Notes: generated from the letters alone by a model not told the origin. A stretch of DNA of 39,200 nt from UBA7445 sp042096455 (GCA_042096455.1 JBELLU010000011.1:1-39200); one strand, 5' to 3'. Counted from the stretch's first letter, positions 25,748 to 35,463 are shown. Numbers and translations are program-made.

Positions 25748-26215
25748 ATGCAACATTTACACCACACCCTCCTTAAAATTTCATGTTTAACTGCGCTCTT
25801 TGTCTGCCTCGCGAGTTATGCCCGGGCGCATTGCCAGGTTCCTTGCGGGATTTACGATGACCCCGCCCGGGTCACCTCTATGCTGGAAGACGCCGCCACC
25901 GTCCAAAAGGCGGTCACTTCCCTCGCTTCCCTCGCCGGAAAAACAGATGCCCAGTCCATCAACCAAAGCGCCCGCTGGGTGCAGAATAAAGAGCTTCACG
26001 CGCAACGCATTATCGAGACGATCAGCAATTACTTCCTGACCCAGCGCGTCAAACCCGGACAGGACGACTACGCCACCCGCCTCGCAAGACACCATGCCGT
26101 CATCCTCGCCGCGATGAAGGCCAAGCAAAACGCCAGCGCCGATGCCGCCCAAGTGCTCCGCGAGAGCATTCAGGCTTTGCGCGCCTACTACCCCATCCCC
26201 GCGCACGAACACTAG
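25748..26215 (+). CDS. sodN: Nickel superoxide dismutase with Sec signal peptide
   Basis: Converts superoxide to oxygen and hydrogen peroxide at a Ni site. 155 residues. Residues 1-27 form a signal peptide (His-rich n-region with Lys10, hydrophobic 11-24, AXA site A-R-A at 25-27). Cleavage would leave H28-C-Q-V-P-C-G-I-Y as residues 1-9 of the mature enzyme. This matches the Ni-hook HCxxPCGxY with His1, Cys2, Cys6 and Tyr9 in place; the usual Asp3 is Gln. The rest (about 117 residues) fits the four-helix bundle of Ni-SOD. No sodX-type processing protease is present in the window. I infer export and that signal peptidase performs the N-terminal maturation. Convergent with RNase D. Confidence 0.92.
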   Translation: MQHLHHTLLKISCLTALFVCLASYARAHCQVPCGIYDDPARVTSMLEDAATVQKAVTSLASLAGKTDAQSINQSARWVQNKELHAQRIIETISNYFLTQRVKPGQDDYATRLARHHAVILAAMKAKQNASADAAQVLRESIQALRAYYPIPAHEH

Positions 26216-26221
26216 GCTCGC

Positions 26222-27382
26222 CTACCCTTGCACAGGCAGATTCGTTTCGCAGTCAATCCTGAGGCTACCGCGCCCCTGCAATAAATCCAGCAAGGCCTTG
26301 CCGCAAAAGTCCGCGCGCCAGCCGCTCAAAAGCCGGTGCGCTTCGATTTCCGGGTTCGCCGCATCCAAAACCAAGGCGGTGACCTCGGCACGGTTGCCCA
26401 CCAAAGCAGGATCAATCTCCGAGTTCAGGCAAATGCCCTTGAGGTATGCCAGCGCAAAATCCACCCGCGCCTCATAGCCCTCATCCGGGTTGCTGCCGCC
26501 GTTCGCGCCATTTTTCAATTCCGGCAAATCGCCCTCGATCCCCCGCTCAATCGCCTTCCAAATGCGGTCTTTGTTGCGTTCAAGGGTGCGTTCAGTCAAA
26601 CCCCTGATGGGCTTTAGCGCCTCTTTTGTAGCGGGCGTCTTTTTTGCCAACACGACCAGCGCATCGTCCGATAATATAAAATTACGCGGGAGATTCCGCT
26701 TCCGAGCGGCAAGTTCGCGCCAAGATGCCAGACTTCGTAAAATATTGCGCTGTTGCTGGGTCAAGGCGCCACTGCCCCGCACCCGTGGCATGATCAACTC
26801 CGGGTCGCTTTCCTGATAAAGCGATTCCCGTTCATAGCTGCGCATCTCATCCGCAATCCATTCCCGGCGATCCAAGGCATCCGCCCGCTTCAAAATACAC
26901 TCCATCAGTCGTACCGAATTACGGACATCGTCCTCCGCATACCGCAGCTGTGCCTCCGTGAGCGGTCGCGCCAACCAATCCGACTGCGTTTCGGTTTTGT
27001 CGAGGCGAACCTTCAATAATTGCTTCAAGACATCGCGCAAAGAAATGGTCGCGGCTTTTCCAATGAAGCCCGCGCTGCGCTGGGTATCAAAAATATTGCG
27101 GGGGTAGGCCCCGCAGGCGCGCTGTAGAATCGTCAAATCCTGCTGGGCATCATGCAGAATTTTTATGACGCCCGCATCCTGCATCAATTCCCCAAAGGGC
27201 GCCCAGTCCTCGATCTTGGGCGCGTCAATCAGCACCGCCTCGCCGTCGGGGTAGCCTACCTGTACCAACCCGAGGGCAGGATAAAAGGTCCTGTTCCAGA
27301 CGAATTCGGTGTCAATACCTACCGCGCCGGCACTCATGGCGGCGCGGCAGGCTTTTTCCAAGCCTGCGCTATCTTCAATCAT
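26222..27382 (-). CDS. rnd: Ribonuclease D
   Basis: 3'-5' exoribonuclease for tRNA 3' maturation. 386 residues with DEDDy nuclease motifs: IDTEF (Asp24, Glu26), ILHDAQQDL for the third acidic residue, and YAEDDV for the Tyr/Asp pair. After the nuclease domain come two HRDC-type helical domains (ALTQQQRNILRSLASWRE, and the 310-386 region). Length and order match E. coli RNase D (375). It is convergent with the Ni-SOD gene, with a 6-base gap, and divergent from the ABC transporter genes. Confidence 0.93.
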   Translation of the reverse strand: MIEDSAGLEKACRAAMSAGAVGIDTEFVWNRTFYPALGLVQVGYPDGEAVLIDAPKIEDWAPFGELMQDAGVIKILHDAQQDLTILQRACGAYPRNIFDTQRSAGFIGKAATISLRDVLKQLLKVRLDKTETQSDWLARPLTEAQLRYAEDDVRNSVRLMECILKRADALDRREWIADEMRSYERESLYQESDPELIMPRVRGSGALTQQQRNILRSLASWRELAARKRNLPRNFILSDDALVVLAKKTPATKEALKPIRGLTERTLERNKDRIWKAIERGIEGDLPELKNGANGGSNPDEGYEARVDFALAYLKGICLNSEIDPALVGNRAEVTALVLDAANPEIEAHRLLSGWRADFCGKALLDLLQGRGSLRIDCETNLPVQG

Positions 27383-27530
27383 TGCATGACAAGTTCTACC
27401 AATCTCTTCCGAAAGAAAAGAAGAAACGTTTTTCAGATAAAAGAGGCGGGCATGTGCGTGCTTGCTGAACGCGCGAATTTACTTCAAAACGTTACCATTC
27501 TGCCTTTCTTCCTTTTTTCTGGCATACCGC

Positions 27531-28550
27531 ATGGATCAAGACATCAGCATTCGCGTAAAAAATCTCTCCCGCCGATTCGGTTCGGCGTGGGCGATTAAAA
27601 ATATCAGCTTTACGGTCGCAAAGGGTGAAATTGTCGGATTCCTCGGCCCCAACGGGGCGGGCAAAAGCACCACCATGCGCATTTTGAGCGGGATCCTGAC
27701 CGCGCAGAGCGGGTCCGCCTGGATCGGGGGCATCTCAATTGCGGGCAACCCGCATGAAGTGAAGCGCCGCATCGGCTATATGCCGGAAAACAATCCGCTC
27801 CCCAATGATATGCGGGTCGTGGAATACCTGCGCTTTCGCGCCCGCCTCAAGGAAGTCCCCAGCGCAAAAATACGCGCCGCGGTGGAAGATGCGATGGAGA
27901 CCTGCGACCTCGCCCGCACCGCCCGCCGCAAAATCATCGGGACACTCTCAAAAGGATTCCGCCAACGGGTCGGCATCGCGGACGCCCTCCTGGGGAATCC
28001 CGAAGTCGTCATTATGGACGAGCCCACCATCGGGCTGGATCCGCACCAGATACAAAGCATTCGGGATTTGATCAACAGCCTGCGGGGACGTATGACCGTG
28101 ATCCTCTCCAGCCATATCCTTCCTGAGATTGAGCGCTCCTGCGACCGCGTCGTCATCATCAACCGGGGTCGCGTTGTTGCGGCGGGCACCCATACCGCCC
28201 TGCGCGAGGAATTTTTACCGGGGGATCGTTATTGCCTGCGTTTCTCGGGCGGGGAAGCTGATGTTCTGAAGGCTCTAAAAGCCAAGGGGATTGAGAGCGA
28301 AGTGGTTAGTTGTGAATCGCTCGGCGATGATTTACAGGAACTGCAACTGGTGGTGGAAAATGCCGGAGCGGCGGGCCCTGCTATCATGAACGCGCTGAGT
28401 GATGCCCCCGGGATATGCCTCCACAGCCTCGCGCCGGAGGTCCCCAATCTCGAAGCCATCTTTCTCGCCGCAACCAAACGCTCATGGGAAGAAACCATTG
28501 AACCGCAGGCCGCCCCTGCCTCGACTGACCCTGCCCCTGCAAACGCCTAA
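27531..28550 (+). CDS. GldA-like ABC transporter ATPase
   Basis: ATPase of an ABC-2-type exporter, similar to GldA of the gliding-associated complex and to nodulation/antibiotic exporters. 339 residues. Walker A GPNGAGKST (39-47), signature LSKGFRQRVGIADAL, Walker B VIMDEPTIGLD, and switch His in SSHILPEIE are all intact. The C-terminal region (from about 230) is the beta-rich extension typical of CcmA-type ATPases. It starts at the ATG at 27531; a longer in-frame start is possible but would precede the conserved part by 23 residues. It is followed by permease, GldG-like and DUF4340 genes with gaps of 14 bases or less, forming one operon. Confidence 0.9.
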   Translation: MDQDISIRVKNLSRRFGSAWAIKNISFTVAKGEIVGFLGPNGAGKSTTMRILSGILTAQSGSAWIGGISIAGNPHEVKRRIGYMPENNPLPNDMRVVEYLRFRARLKEVPSAKIRAAVEDAMETCDLARTARRKIIGTLSKGFRQRVGIADALLGNPEVVIMDEPTIGLDPHQIQSIRDLINSLRGRMTVILSSHILPEIERSCDRVVIINRGRVVAAGTHTALREEFLPGDRYCLRFSGGEADVLKALKAKGIESEVVSCESLGDDLQELQLVVENAGAAGPAIMNALSDAPGICLHSLAPEVPNLEAIFLAATKRSWEETIEPQAAPASTDPAPANA

Positions 28551-28564
28551 CGATTAAGCCCGAC

Positions 28565-29329
28565 ATGCGACATTTCTGGATCCTTTTTAAACACGAGTTG
28601 CGAATGCTTCTGATTAGCCCCACCACCTATCTGGCGGGCGGCCTCTTTCTCTGCCTCATGGGCTTTATGTATTGGACCATTCTGCGTGAGATGATCACGA
28701 CCCCGCAAGATGAGTTGCCCACCGTGCAATTCTTCAAAAGTTTCTGGATTCCCACTTTCTTTGTCGTGCCGCTCCTTACCATGCGCAGTATTGCGGGTGA
28801 ACGCAATCTCGGCACCCTCGATACCCTCCTGACCACCCCCACTTCGCGCATTGCCCTCGTCCTTGGAAAATTTGCCGGCGCGTATTGTTTTTATCTCATC
28901 CTCTGGCTCGCCACCCTCGCCTTCCCGCTCATCGCGGAAAACCTCCTCCGCGAGAGCAACGACAGCAACATTTTCCTCAGTAGCGCCCCCCTCCTTGGCA
29001 GCTTCCTCTTTATCGCGGTCAGCGGCGTCCTCTTCATTGCGATTGGAATCTTTACCAGCAGCCTTACCCGCAGCCAATTGGTTGCCGGGATGCTCTCCTT
29101 CACCCTTATCTTTCTTGTCATTGTCGGCGGACAACAACTCGGTTCCCTGAGCCAGGGCGGAGTCGAGCTCCCGGGATGGATTCACACCTCCGTTGATTAT
29201 CTGCAAATTTTCAGCCACCTCGATGATTTTGCCCGTGGCATCATTGATACCCGCCCCTTCTTTTATTACCTAAGCTCTGGGATGCTCCTGCTGGGCTTAT
29301 CCACCCTTGTCATTGAGGCCAAAGCATAA
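28565..29329 (+). CDS. GldF-like ABC-2 permease
   Basis: A 254-residue membrane component with six predicted helices. The opening FWILFKHELRMLLISPTTYL and TMRSIAGERNLGTLDTLLTTP are typical of ABC-2 membrane proteins near the cytoplasmic coupling region (the E-R-xx-GT-x-xxL-T-P element). It works with the upstream ATPase. Its stop overlaps the start of the next gene by one base (TAATG), so the two are translated in a coupled way. The substrate is unknown; in Bacteroidetes the GldAFG complex aids gliding, but the same set occurs in non-gliding bacteria. Confidence 0.88.
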   Translation: MRHFWILFKHELRMLLISPTTYLAGGLFLCLMGFMYWTILREMITTPQDELPTVQFFKSFWIPTFFVVPLLTMRSIAGERNLGTLDTLLTTPTSRIALVLGKFAGAYCFYLILWLATLAFPLIAENLLRESNDSNIFLSSAPLLGSFLFIAVSGVLFIAIGIFTSSLTRSQLVAGMLSFTLIFLVIVGGQQLGSLSQGGVELPGWIHTSVDYLQIFSHLDDFARGIIDTRPFFYYLSSGMLLLGLSTLVIEAKA

Positions 29330-30810
29330 TGCAAACCGCACGTTTCAATGAATTCCTGATTGCGCGCCGCTTGCGCGCCCTCAACCGAGGTGCCCAAATC
29401 CTCCTCGGCATCAGCCTCATCCTCGCGCTCAACTACCTGGCAGCGCACTATTTTAAACGCTTCGACCTCACCGAGCACCGGCAATTCAGCCTCGGCGCGG
29501 AATCCCGCGCATACCTGCAACAACTTCAGGCGCCCATTGATATCATCGTTACGATTGCTCCGGACAGCGATGCCCCCGAGCTCCAGCGCATCCGCAACGA
29601 CCTCAGCAAGCTCCTCCTCGAATACGAAGCCCAATCGATGCGCGACGGCAAACCGCTCGTGCGGGTGGAATACGTGGACGCCCTCCGCCAGCGCAAGCGA
29701 ACCCGCGAACTCGTCCAAACCTACAAAATCGAGCGCGAAAACGTCATCATCGTAGCAGCCAACGAGCGCACCCGGTCCATCGAATTACCGGAACTCTATG
29801 AAGCGGAAGAAGGACAATGGCACAGCTTTTGCGGAGAAAAAATCCTGACCTCTGCCATTCTTGAAGTCTCCAACGAGGAGAGCCCCGTCCTTTACCTCCT
29901 CACCGGGCATGGCGAGATGCGCATCGGGGACGTCCATCCCACCCGCGGGCTCTCGCTCATGGAAAGCTTCCTCAAGGAACGCGGCTTTACTTTGCGCGAG
30001 CTGGATCTTACCCGTGTGCCCGCCGTTCCGGAGGATGCCGCCCTGATCCTCGCCCTCGCGCCGCAGGCCGCCCTCACTCCCGCGGAGGTCGAAAAACTGC
30101 GCCGCTATATGAGTTCCCGCAATGGCCGCATGCTCCTCACCCTCGAACCGGGCCGCAAACACGGGCTCAATGATCTCTTGTATGACTGGGGCGTCCTCGT
30201 GGAAGATCATATCGCGGTGGATATCGACCCCAACTACCGCTCGCAGGAAGGCGACATGATCGTGCGCCATTTCAGCGAGCACCCCATCAGCAAATTGCTC
30301 TATGATTACAACGCCACGGCTTACTTCGGGCAAGCGCGCCCCATTCGCATTGACCCCGCGAGCCTCGCAGACGAAAGCCTGAGTTTGCGCTACCTCATCG
30401 GTACCTCTCAAAAAAGCTGGGCAGAGAAAGACTACCGCACGCAACGCCCCCTCGCCTTTGATGCCGACCGCGACCTCCCCGGCCCCCTGAGCCTCGCGGT
30501 CGCCTCCCAGCGCAGCACCAGTTCCGCCCTCGGCCTTTCGATCTCCGGCGGCCGTTTGGTCTGCTTCGGCAATGCCGATTTCCTCGCCAATAACCGCTTC
30601 CAAATCTACGGCAACTACACCCTCCTGATTAACACCCTTAACTGGGCGCTCGACCGCAACGTTTTCCTCAACATCCCCGCCCAGTCATTAAACAGCTATC
30701 AGCTAGTCATGAGCCGTAGTGACCTAAACCGACTCCTCGGTTATTTTGCCATTCTTCCGATCACCGCCGCTGCTTTTGGCATCATCATTTCACTCATCCG
30801 CCGCCGTTAG
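29329..30810 (+). CDS. GldG-like ABC auxiliary membrane protein
   Basis: A 493-residue protein with a membrane helix near the N-terminus (about 22-42), a large extracytoplasmic region, and a second helix at the C-terminal end (about 467-487) followed by a short basic tail. The extracytoplasmic part includes FDLTEHRQFSLGAESRAYLQQL (given in outline), VLYLLTGHGEM and ALGLSISGGRLVCFGNADFL, which match the ABC_transp_aux/GldG family. It assembles with the GldA/F-like subunits. Followed 4 bases later by the DUF4340 gene. Confidence 0.85.
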   Translation: MQTARFNEFLIARRLRALNRGAQILLGISLILALNYLAAHYFKRFDLTEHRQFSLGAESRAYLQQLQAPIDIIVTIAPDSDAPELQRIRNDLSKLLLEYEAQSMRDGKPLVRVEYVDALRQRKRTRELVQTYKIERENVIIVAANERTRSIELPELYEAEEGQWHSFCGEKILTSAILEVSNEESPVLYLLTGHGEMRIGDVHPTRGLSLMESFLKERGFTLRELDLTRVPAVPEDAALILALAPQAALTPAEVEKLRRYMSSRNGRMLLTLEPGRKHGLNDLLYDWGVLVEDHIAVDIDPNYRSQEGDMIVRHFSEHPISKLLYDYNATAYFGQARPIRIDPASLADESLSLRYLIGTSQKSWAEKDYRTQRPLAFDADRDLPGPLSLAVASQRSTSSALGLSISGGRLVCFGNADFLANNRFQIYGNYTLLINTLNWALDRNVFLNIPAQSLNSYQLVMSRSDLNRLLGYFAILPITAAAFGIIISLIRRR

Positions 30811-30814
30811 TATC

Positions 30815-32698
30815 ATGCGTATAAAATTCACCCTCGTCCTCCTCGCGCTCAACGCGATCACCTTCTCCTTAATCTTCTATCTCAACCAACGAGACCTGCA
30901 GGCGGATAAAAAAGCCCTGCGGCTGGCTGAGAATATTCGCGAGGAAGTCGCGGGAGCCCAACAGATCGAACTTTCCGGTAGAGTCATCAGCCTCCCCCAC
31001 ACCCTCAGTCGCGATGGAGAAAGCTGGCAAATCACCCAACCCTTCCAATGGCCCGCGAATTACTTCTCGGTTAACCGAATCCTCAACCAGTTACAATTTA
31101 TCGAGGAAGACACCTCCTTCCCCGTGGCCGCCATCCGTGAAGCGGGGCAAACCCTCGCAGACTACGGATTCGAAACCCCCCTCCTTCGCATCAAGCTCAC
31201 CCATGGTAAGGGCACCCGTTCCCTCACCATCGGCACCCCTACCGAAATCGGGAACCAGCTTTACCTCCTCGGCCCCGAGGCCGCCACCATCTATGTCGTC
31301 AACCGTAGCAGTATCGACAGCCTCCTCCTTGACCTCGAGGCCCTGCGCGCGCGCGATATCTTCAATCTCCCGGTCTTTGAAATCGATGCCCTCGGCCTTG
31401 AGATGAAAAGCGCCGCGGGCGCGGGCAGCCTCAAGGTTCGCCTCTCAAAGGCCGACAACGTTTGGCAATTCGAAGCTCCGATTGCCGCCAGCGCGGACCC
31501 CGCCCTCGTGGAGGGCACCATTCATGCCCTCAGCTCCATGCAGGTCGTCCGCTTTGTTGAGGATAATTCCAGTGACCCCGTCGCCCAAGGGCTCGATGCC
31601 CCCTCCGCACGCATCACCCTTTATGGCAACAAACGGGAGCGTACCCTCTTGGTGGGCAACCCCGACCCTTCCGCCCAGGGCGAAGCCACCTATTTTGCCC
31701 GACTCGAGGATTTGCCCACCGTCTTCACCATTCCGGTTCAAACCATTGATGCCCTACGTCAGGCACAACAGGATCTCCGCAAGCGCGATTTCTTTGAATT
31801 CCAAACCGAGGCGGTCGATTCCCTTGTCATCCGGGAAAACGAGAGCGAACTGCGCCTGCAAAAGTTGGAAACCGGCAACTGGCAAGTCGTCGCAACCGCG
31901 CCCGGTCGCGACATCCAACCCCGCCGCGCCGATGCCGCCCATGTCGATTCCCTCCTGCGTAATTTGTCCCAGTTGCGGGCGCTCGACTTTGCGATGGATA
32001 ACCCTTCCCCTGCCGATCTGGGACAACTCCGGCTCAACAACCCGCAGCGCGAAGTGGAATTGACCTTGTCGGGGCAAGCACCCCGCACCCTCGCCTTCGC
32101 GTACCCCTTGGACGAAAACGAACGGCTCTTCGCGCAAACCTCCGGCAGTCCTTTTGTTTACGAAGTGCAGCGCGAACCCCTCCTTGCCCAGCTCAGCCTC
32201 AACCCGGCAACATATTACGAAAAAACCCTCGAAGCGATGCCGGTCGCCGCACAGATCACCGCACTACAACTCACCCCCCGCGATGCGACCTTCACCACCC
32301 GTCAAATAGATCTGGAGTCCGAAGTGGGACGCGCTGAAGCGGCGGCATTACTTGAATCCCTAAGGAACTTCCGCGTCAAAACGTATCGGGATAATGAATA
32401 CAAAGAGGACGCCGCCGAGCCGGCATGGGACTTCGACCTTGTAATCAGCCTAATGCTTCCCGACGGAAACGGGGGCCGCGAGACCACGCAGCGTTACGCC
32501 CTGACAAAGCGACTTGGCGCCACCCTTCAAATCGGCGGCTCCCCCGCCCACAACTGCACTTTTGAACTGACCCAGGAGATGATCGAGGCCCTGCATCCAT
32601 TCATGCAACCAATGCCCCTCCCGCCGGAGGTCAAAGGAGAACCCATTACACCGCCGCCTCTCCCCGAGCCGCTTCCATCACCCGAACCCGCACTCTAG
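30815..32698 (+). CDS. DUF4340 domain envelope protein
   Basis: A 627-residue protein anchored by one N-terminal membrane helix (about 4-24), with the remainder beyond the membrane. The body is a series of repeated beta-rich units with motifs such as ADYGFETPLLRIKL, GLDAPSARITLYG and DLGQLRLNNPQREVEL, which are repeats of the DUF4340 fold. The C-terminus is Pro-rich. Genes of this family commonly follow gldG-like genes, as here. Role unknown, probably part of the same exporter or its partner. I chose the ATG at 30815, just after the previous stop; an earlier in-frame start would overlap it by 65 bases. Confidence 0.85.
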   Translation: MRIKFTLVLLALNAITFSLIFYLNQRDLQADKKALRLAENIREEVAGAQQIELSGRVISLPHTLSRDGESWQITQPFQWPANYFSVNRILNQLQFIEEDTSFPVAAIREAGQTLADYGFETPLLRIKLTHGKGTRSLTIGTPTEIGNQLYLLGPEAATIYVVNRSSIDSLLLDLEALRARDIFNLPVFEIDALGLEMKSAAGAGSLKVRLSKADNVWQFEAPIAASADPALVEGTIHALSSMQVVRFVEDNSSDPVAQGLDAPSARITLYGNKRERTLLVGNPDPSAQGEATYFARLEDLPTVFTIPVQTIDALRQAQQDLRKRDFFEFQTEAVDSLVIRENESELRLQKLETGNWQVVATAPGRDIQPRRADAAHVDSLLRNLSQLRALDFAMDNPSPADLGQLRLNNPQREVELTLSGQAPRTLAFAYPLDENERLFAQTSGSPFVYEVQREPLLAQLSLNPATYYEKTLEAMPVAAQITALQLTPRDATFTTRQIDLESEVGRAEAAALLESLRNFRVKTYRDNEYKEDAAEPAWDFDLVISLMLPDGNGGRETTQRYALTKRLGATLQIGGSPAHNCTFELTQEMIEALHPFMQPMPLPPEVKGEPITPPPLPEPLPSPEPAL

Positions 32699-32727
32699 AC
32701 TTATCACAAGCCATTCATAAGCTGGAT

Positions 32728-35463
32728 ATGTCTCCCCCAAAACTGATTGCACTTTTCGCGCGCACTGGAGCCGCCCTGCTCCAGGCCTTCCTTGTTGCGG
32801 CGCTCCTCCTGCAGGGACTGGTCGCCTATTGCCTGATCACCATCGGGCACATCCCCTTGCCGACAACCACGGTAAACAAGTGGCTCCGCGAAAACCCGCA
32901 CGAACACTACTACATTCAGGGCAACGCCTTTAGCCTCAACCCCAACGGCGTGCTTCAGATAAAGGAAGCGCGCCTTTTAAAGGGGGAGCCGGGCAAACTT
33001 ATCGCAGCGGCGGAACACCTGCGCCTTGAGCCGGCGTTTCGCACCCCCTTGGGACTCAAACTATCGGTCTACCGTGGCACCCTTTTTCACCCAAGCGGGG
33101 AAGCGACCAGCGAGCCCCCGCGCCCCGCCCTTGCAAAGCTCGGTCTATCCCTCGAACTGAATCCCGGCGCGGGCGAACTACACCTCAAGGCCCTAACCGC
33201 GCAGTACGGTAGCCTCCGAATCAAAGGGAGTGCCCGCCTAAACACGACCGACTTGCAAAACCTCGGCAAGGGCGAAGCTCCTTCCGGCGACCCGCTTGAA
33301 GCATTCCTTGAAGGCCTGGAAAACAGCGCTGAAATTGAACATCTGCTTCAAGACACCCGAGACCCACTTCTTTGCCTCCGCCTCCAGAAAGACCAAGCAC
33401 CACAACCCCGCCCCGAGGCGCCCCTTAAACTGACCTTCTATTTCGACACGCCCAGTTTACAGCACAAGGCGATGGTATTCGAAAAAATCAAAGTTCACGG
33501 TCGCGCTTCCCTCGCTCAAAATGGGGTCACATTTGATCAGGCGTCGCATTTTCAAGCGGATCGCTTCGTTCTGGAGGATTATGGGATTCAGATTGAGCAA
33601 GCTGCCGGGCAGATGGATGCACCGGAAGCCCTTGCCCTTGCCTCCGGTAGTTGGCCCGCGTTTCACGTACGTGCCGACAAAATCTCGGGCTTCGGAAAAA
33701 CGTGCCATAACGCCACCCTAAAAGTGGATCACGCCGGACCCGAATCCATCCGGCTAAACGCCTATGTGCACGGCTTCGGCGGCTTCGTCAATTTTGGCGG
33801 GCAACTCCATACTCAAGATAATTCGGGCTTTGGGACCTTGCGGGGAAACTTCAATCCCGCCCTGCTCCTGCCGGAGACGGAGACCGATGAACTGCCAGAA
33901 CTGCTTATCATTGGCCCCGCGCATTGCAAAACGACCCTCCACTGGGCGTCAAATTTTGAAACCCCCCACGCCAGCACCTTTGCACATTTTATTCAACCCA
34001 GTCTGAATGGCGTGAGCTTTGATGTCGCCAGCATCAACGCTACCTACGACTCCAACCAACTCGAAATCAAACCGCTCCGTTTCAAGCGCGGCACGCAATG
34101 GCTGGAGCTTTGTTATGCCCAGGACCTTCGTGCGAAAACCTATGCCCTCAGCACCGTGGGCCAAGTCATTCCCGATCAATATAATCCCTTCATGCCGCGC
34201 TGGTGGAACAACATCTTCAACGAGGATCTTTCATTTAATGACCAAAGCCGGGTGGAGGGCGACTGCGTCGTCTACGGCAAAACCAGCAAGTTCACCACCG
34301 ACTTCTACTATGGGCAATTTGAGGGCGGCAATCTTGCCTACCAAAAAGTCCCGGTCGACCAAGGGCAACTCACCCTGCGGGGCCGGAACCGATATACCGA
34401 AATTCATAAACTGGACGCCCGGAGCGGCACCCACTGGATCAAGGGAGATATTCACTTTACCGGCTTTCCCGACGAGATCCCCGATTCCGCCGCGATCCGA
34501 TACGACCTGGAGGGCGTGCTGCCCCTCGATAAACTGCGCCAACTCCTCCCTCCAAAAACCTCCCAAAACCTGGATGCCTTCCAATCCCCCCATGCGCCGC
34601 ACCTGCACTTGCAGGCCACCCAATTCCGCGAAGACCTTTACCCCAAATTCAAAGACCTCAGCCATCTCTACCTCGAAGTGGATGCCGACGCGCCCCTCGC
34701 ATTCCACCACGTCAACCTCCAACATCTACGCTTCAACCTCCACGCCCGGGATTCCCGAATGATGCTCCGCAAACTCGATTTTGGCATCGCGGGCGGCAGC
34801 GGCACCGGCGCAATGGACCGGGCTGAAGTCGCGATGATTGGTGACCCCTGGTTGCGCCTGCATCTGGAACTCAAGGGTGCCGATTACCCGAGCGTGCGAG
34901 CTCTATTGACAGACCTCGAGGAGACTCCGTCCCCGCCCCCACACTCGGAAGCGGCACGCCCTCCCGCCCCCTCGGAGGAGGCAGGCATCCTTGATTTGAA
35001 ACTCCAATCCGAGGGCCCCGCAGAAAATTTTTATGCGCACAGCGGCTTTGGGCGCTTCACCCTTCAACACGAGGACCTTGCCCAAATTCAGTTACTGGGC
35101 CCGTTTTCCATGATTCTCGAAAAGACCCCCCTCGGGTTTACCTCCTTAAAGCTCAATCAAATGGAAAGCGATTTTGCCCTCGCGGATGGGTTCATGAAAT
35201 TCAGCCCCTTGAGTATAACCGGGCCGCAAGCCAAAATCGAAGCCAACGGCACCTTGCAAATGTCGGACCAAGCATTGGATCTCGTGGTCGGCGTCAACCT
35301 CATCGGTAACCTTAATAAAAAATTCAACCCCCTCTGGAGGATCACCGACATAATCAATCCCCTCAATTACCTGATGCAGTTTCGCGTTTCGGGTACCCTC
35401 GAGAATCAGTCCATTCGCTCACTCTACGACCCGCGCAACCTCCTCCCCGACGGGAATGACTAG
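32728..35463 (+). CDS. AsmA/YhdP-like giant envelope protein
   Basis: A 911-residue protein with one membrane helix near the N-terminus (about 15-40) and a very long beta-rich periplasmic region. The C-terminal part matches AsmA-like repeats: FSMILEKTPLGFTSLKLNQM, FALADGFMKFSPLSITGPQ, IEANGTLQMSDQALDLVVGV and INPLNYLMQFRVSGTLENQS (in outline). Proteins of this type are thought to bridge the envelope and help move phospholipid to the outer membrane. It follows the DUF4340 gene by 29 bases and may share its operon. Its TAG stop lies in a CTAG palindrome shared with the convergent HNH gene. Confidence 0.75.
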   Translation: MSPPKLIALFARTGAALLQAFLVAALLLQGLVAYCLITIGHIPLPTTTVNKWLRENPHEHYYIQGNAFSLNPNGVLQIKEARLLKGEPGKLIAAAEHLRLEPAFRTPLGLKLSVYRGTLFHPSGEATSEPPRPALAKLGLSLELNPGAGELHLKALTAQYGSLRIKGSARLNTTDLQNLGKGEAPSGDPLEAFLEGLENSAEIEHLLQDTRDPLLCLRLQKDQAPQPRPEAPLKLTFYFDTPSLQHKAMVFEKIKVHGRASLAQNGVTFDQASHFQADRFVLEDYGIQIEQAAGQMDAPEALALASGSWPAFHVRADKISGFGKTCHNATLKVDHAGPESIRLNAYVHGFGGFVNFGGQLHTQDNSGFGTLRGNFNPALLLPETETDELPELLIIGPAHCKTTLHWASNFETPHASTFAHFIQPSLNGVSFDVASINATYDSNQLEIKPLRFKRGTQWLELCYAQDLRAKTYALSTVGQVIPDQYNPFMPRWWNNIFNEDLSFNDQSRVEGDCVVYGKTSKFTTDFYYGQFEGGNLAYQKVPVDQGQLTLRGRNRYTEIHKLDARSGTHWIKGDIHFTGFPDEIPDSAAIRYDLEGVLPLDKLRQLLPPKTSQNLDAFQSPHAPHLHLQATQFREDLYPKFKDLSHLYLEVDADAPLAFHHVNLQHLRFNLHARDSRMMLRKLDFGIAGGSGTGAMDRAEVAMIGDPWLRLHLELKGADYPSVRALLTDLEETPSPPPHSEAARPPAPSEEAGILDLKLQSEGPAENFYAHSGFGRFTLQHEDLAQIQLLGPFSMILEKTPLGFTSLKLNQMESDFALADGFMKFSPLSITGPQAKIEANGTLQMSDQALDLVVGVNLIGNLNKKFNPLWRITDIINPLNYLMQFRVSGTLENQSIRSLYDPRNLLPDGND

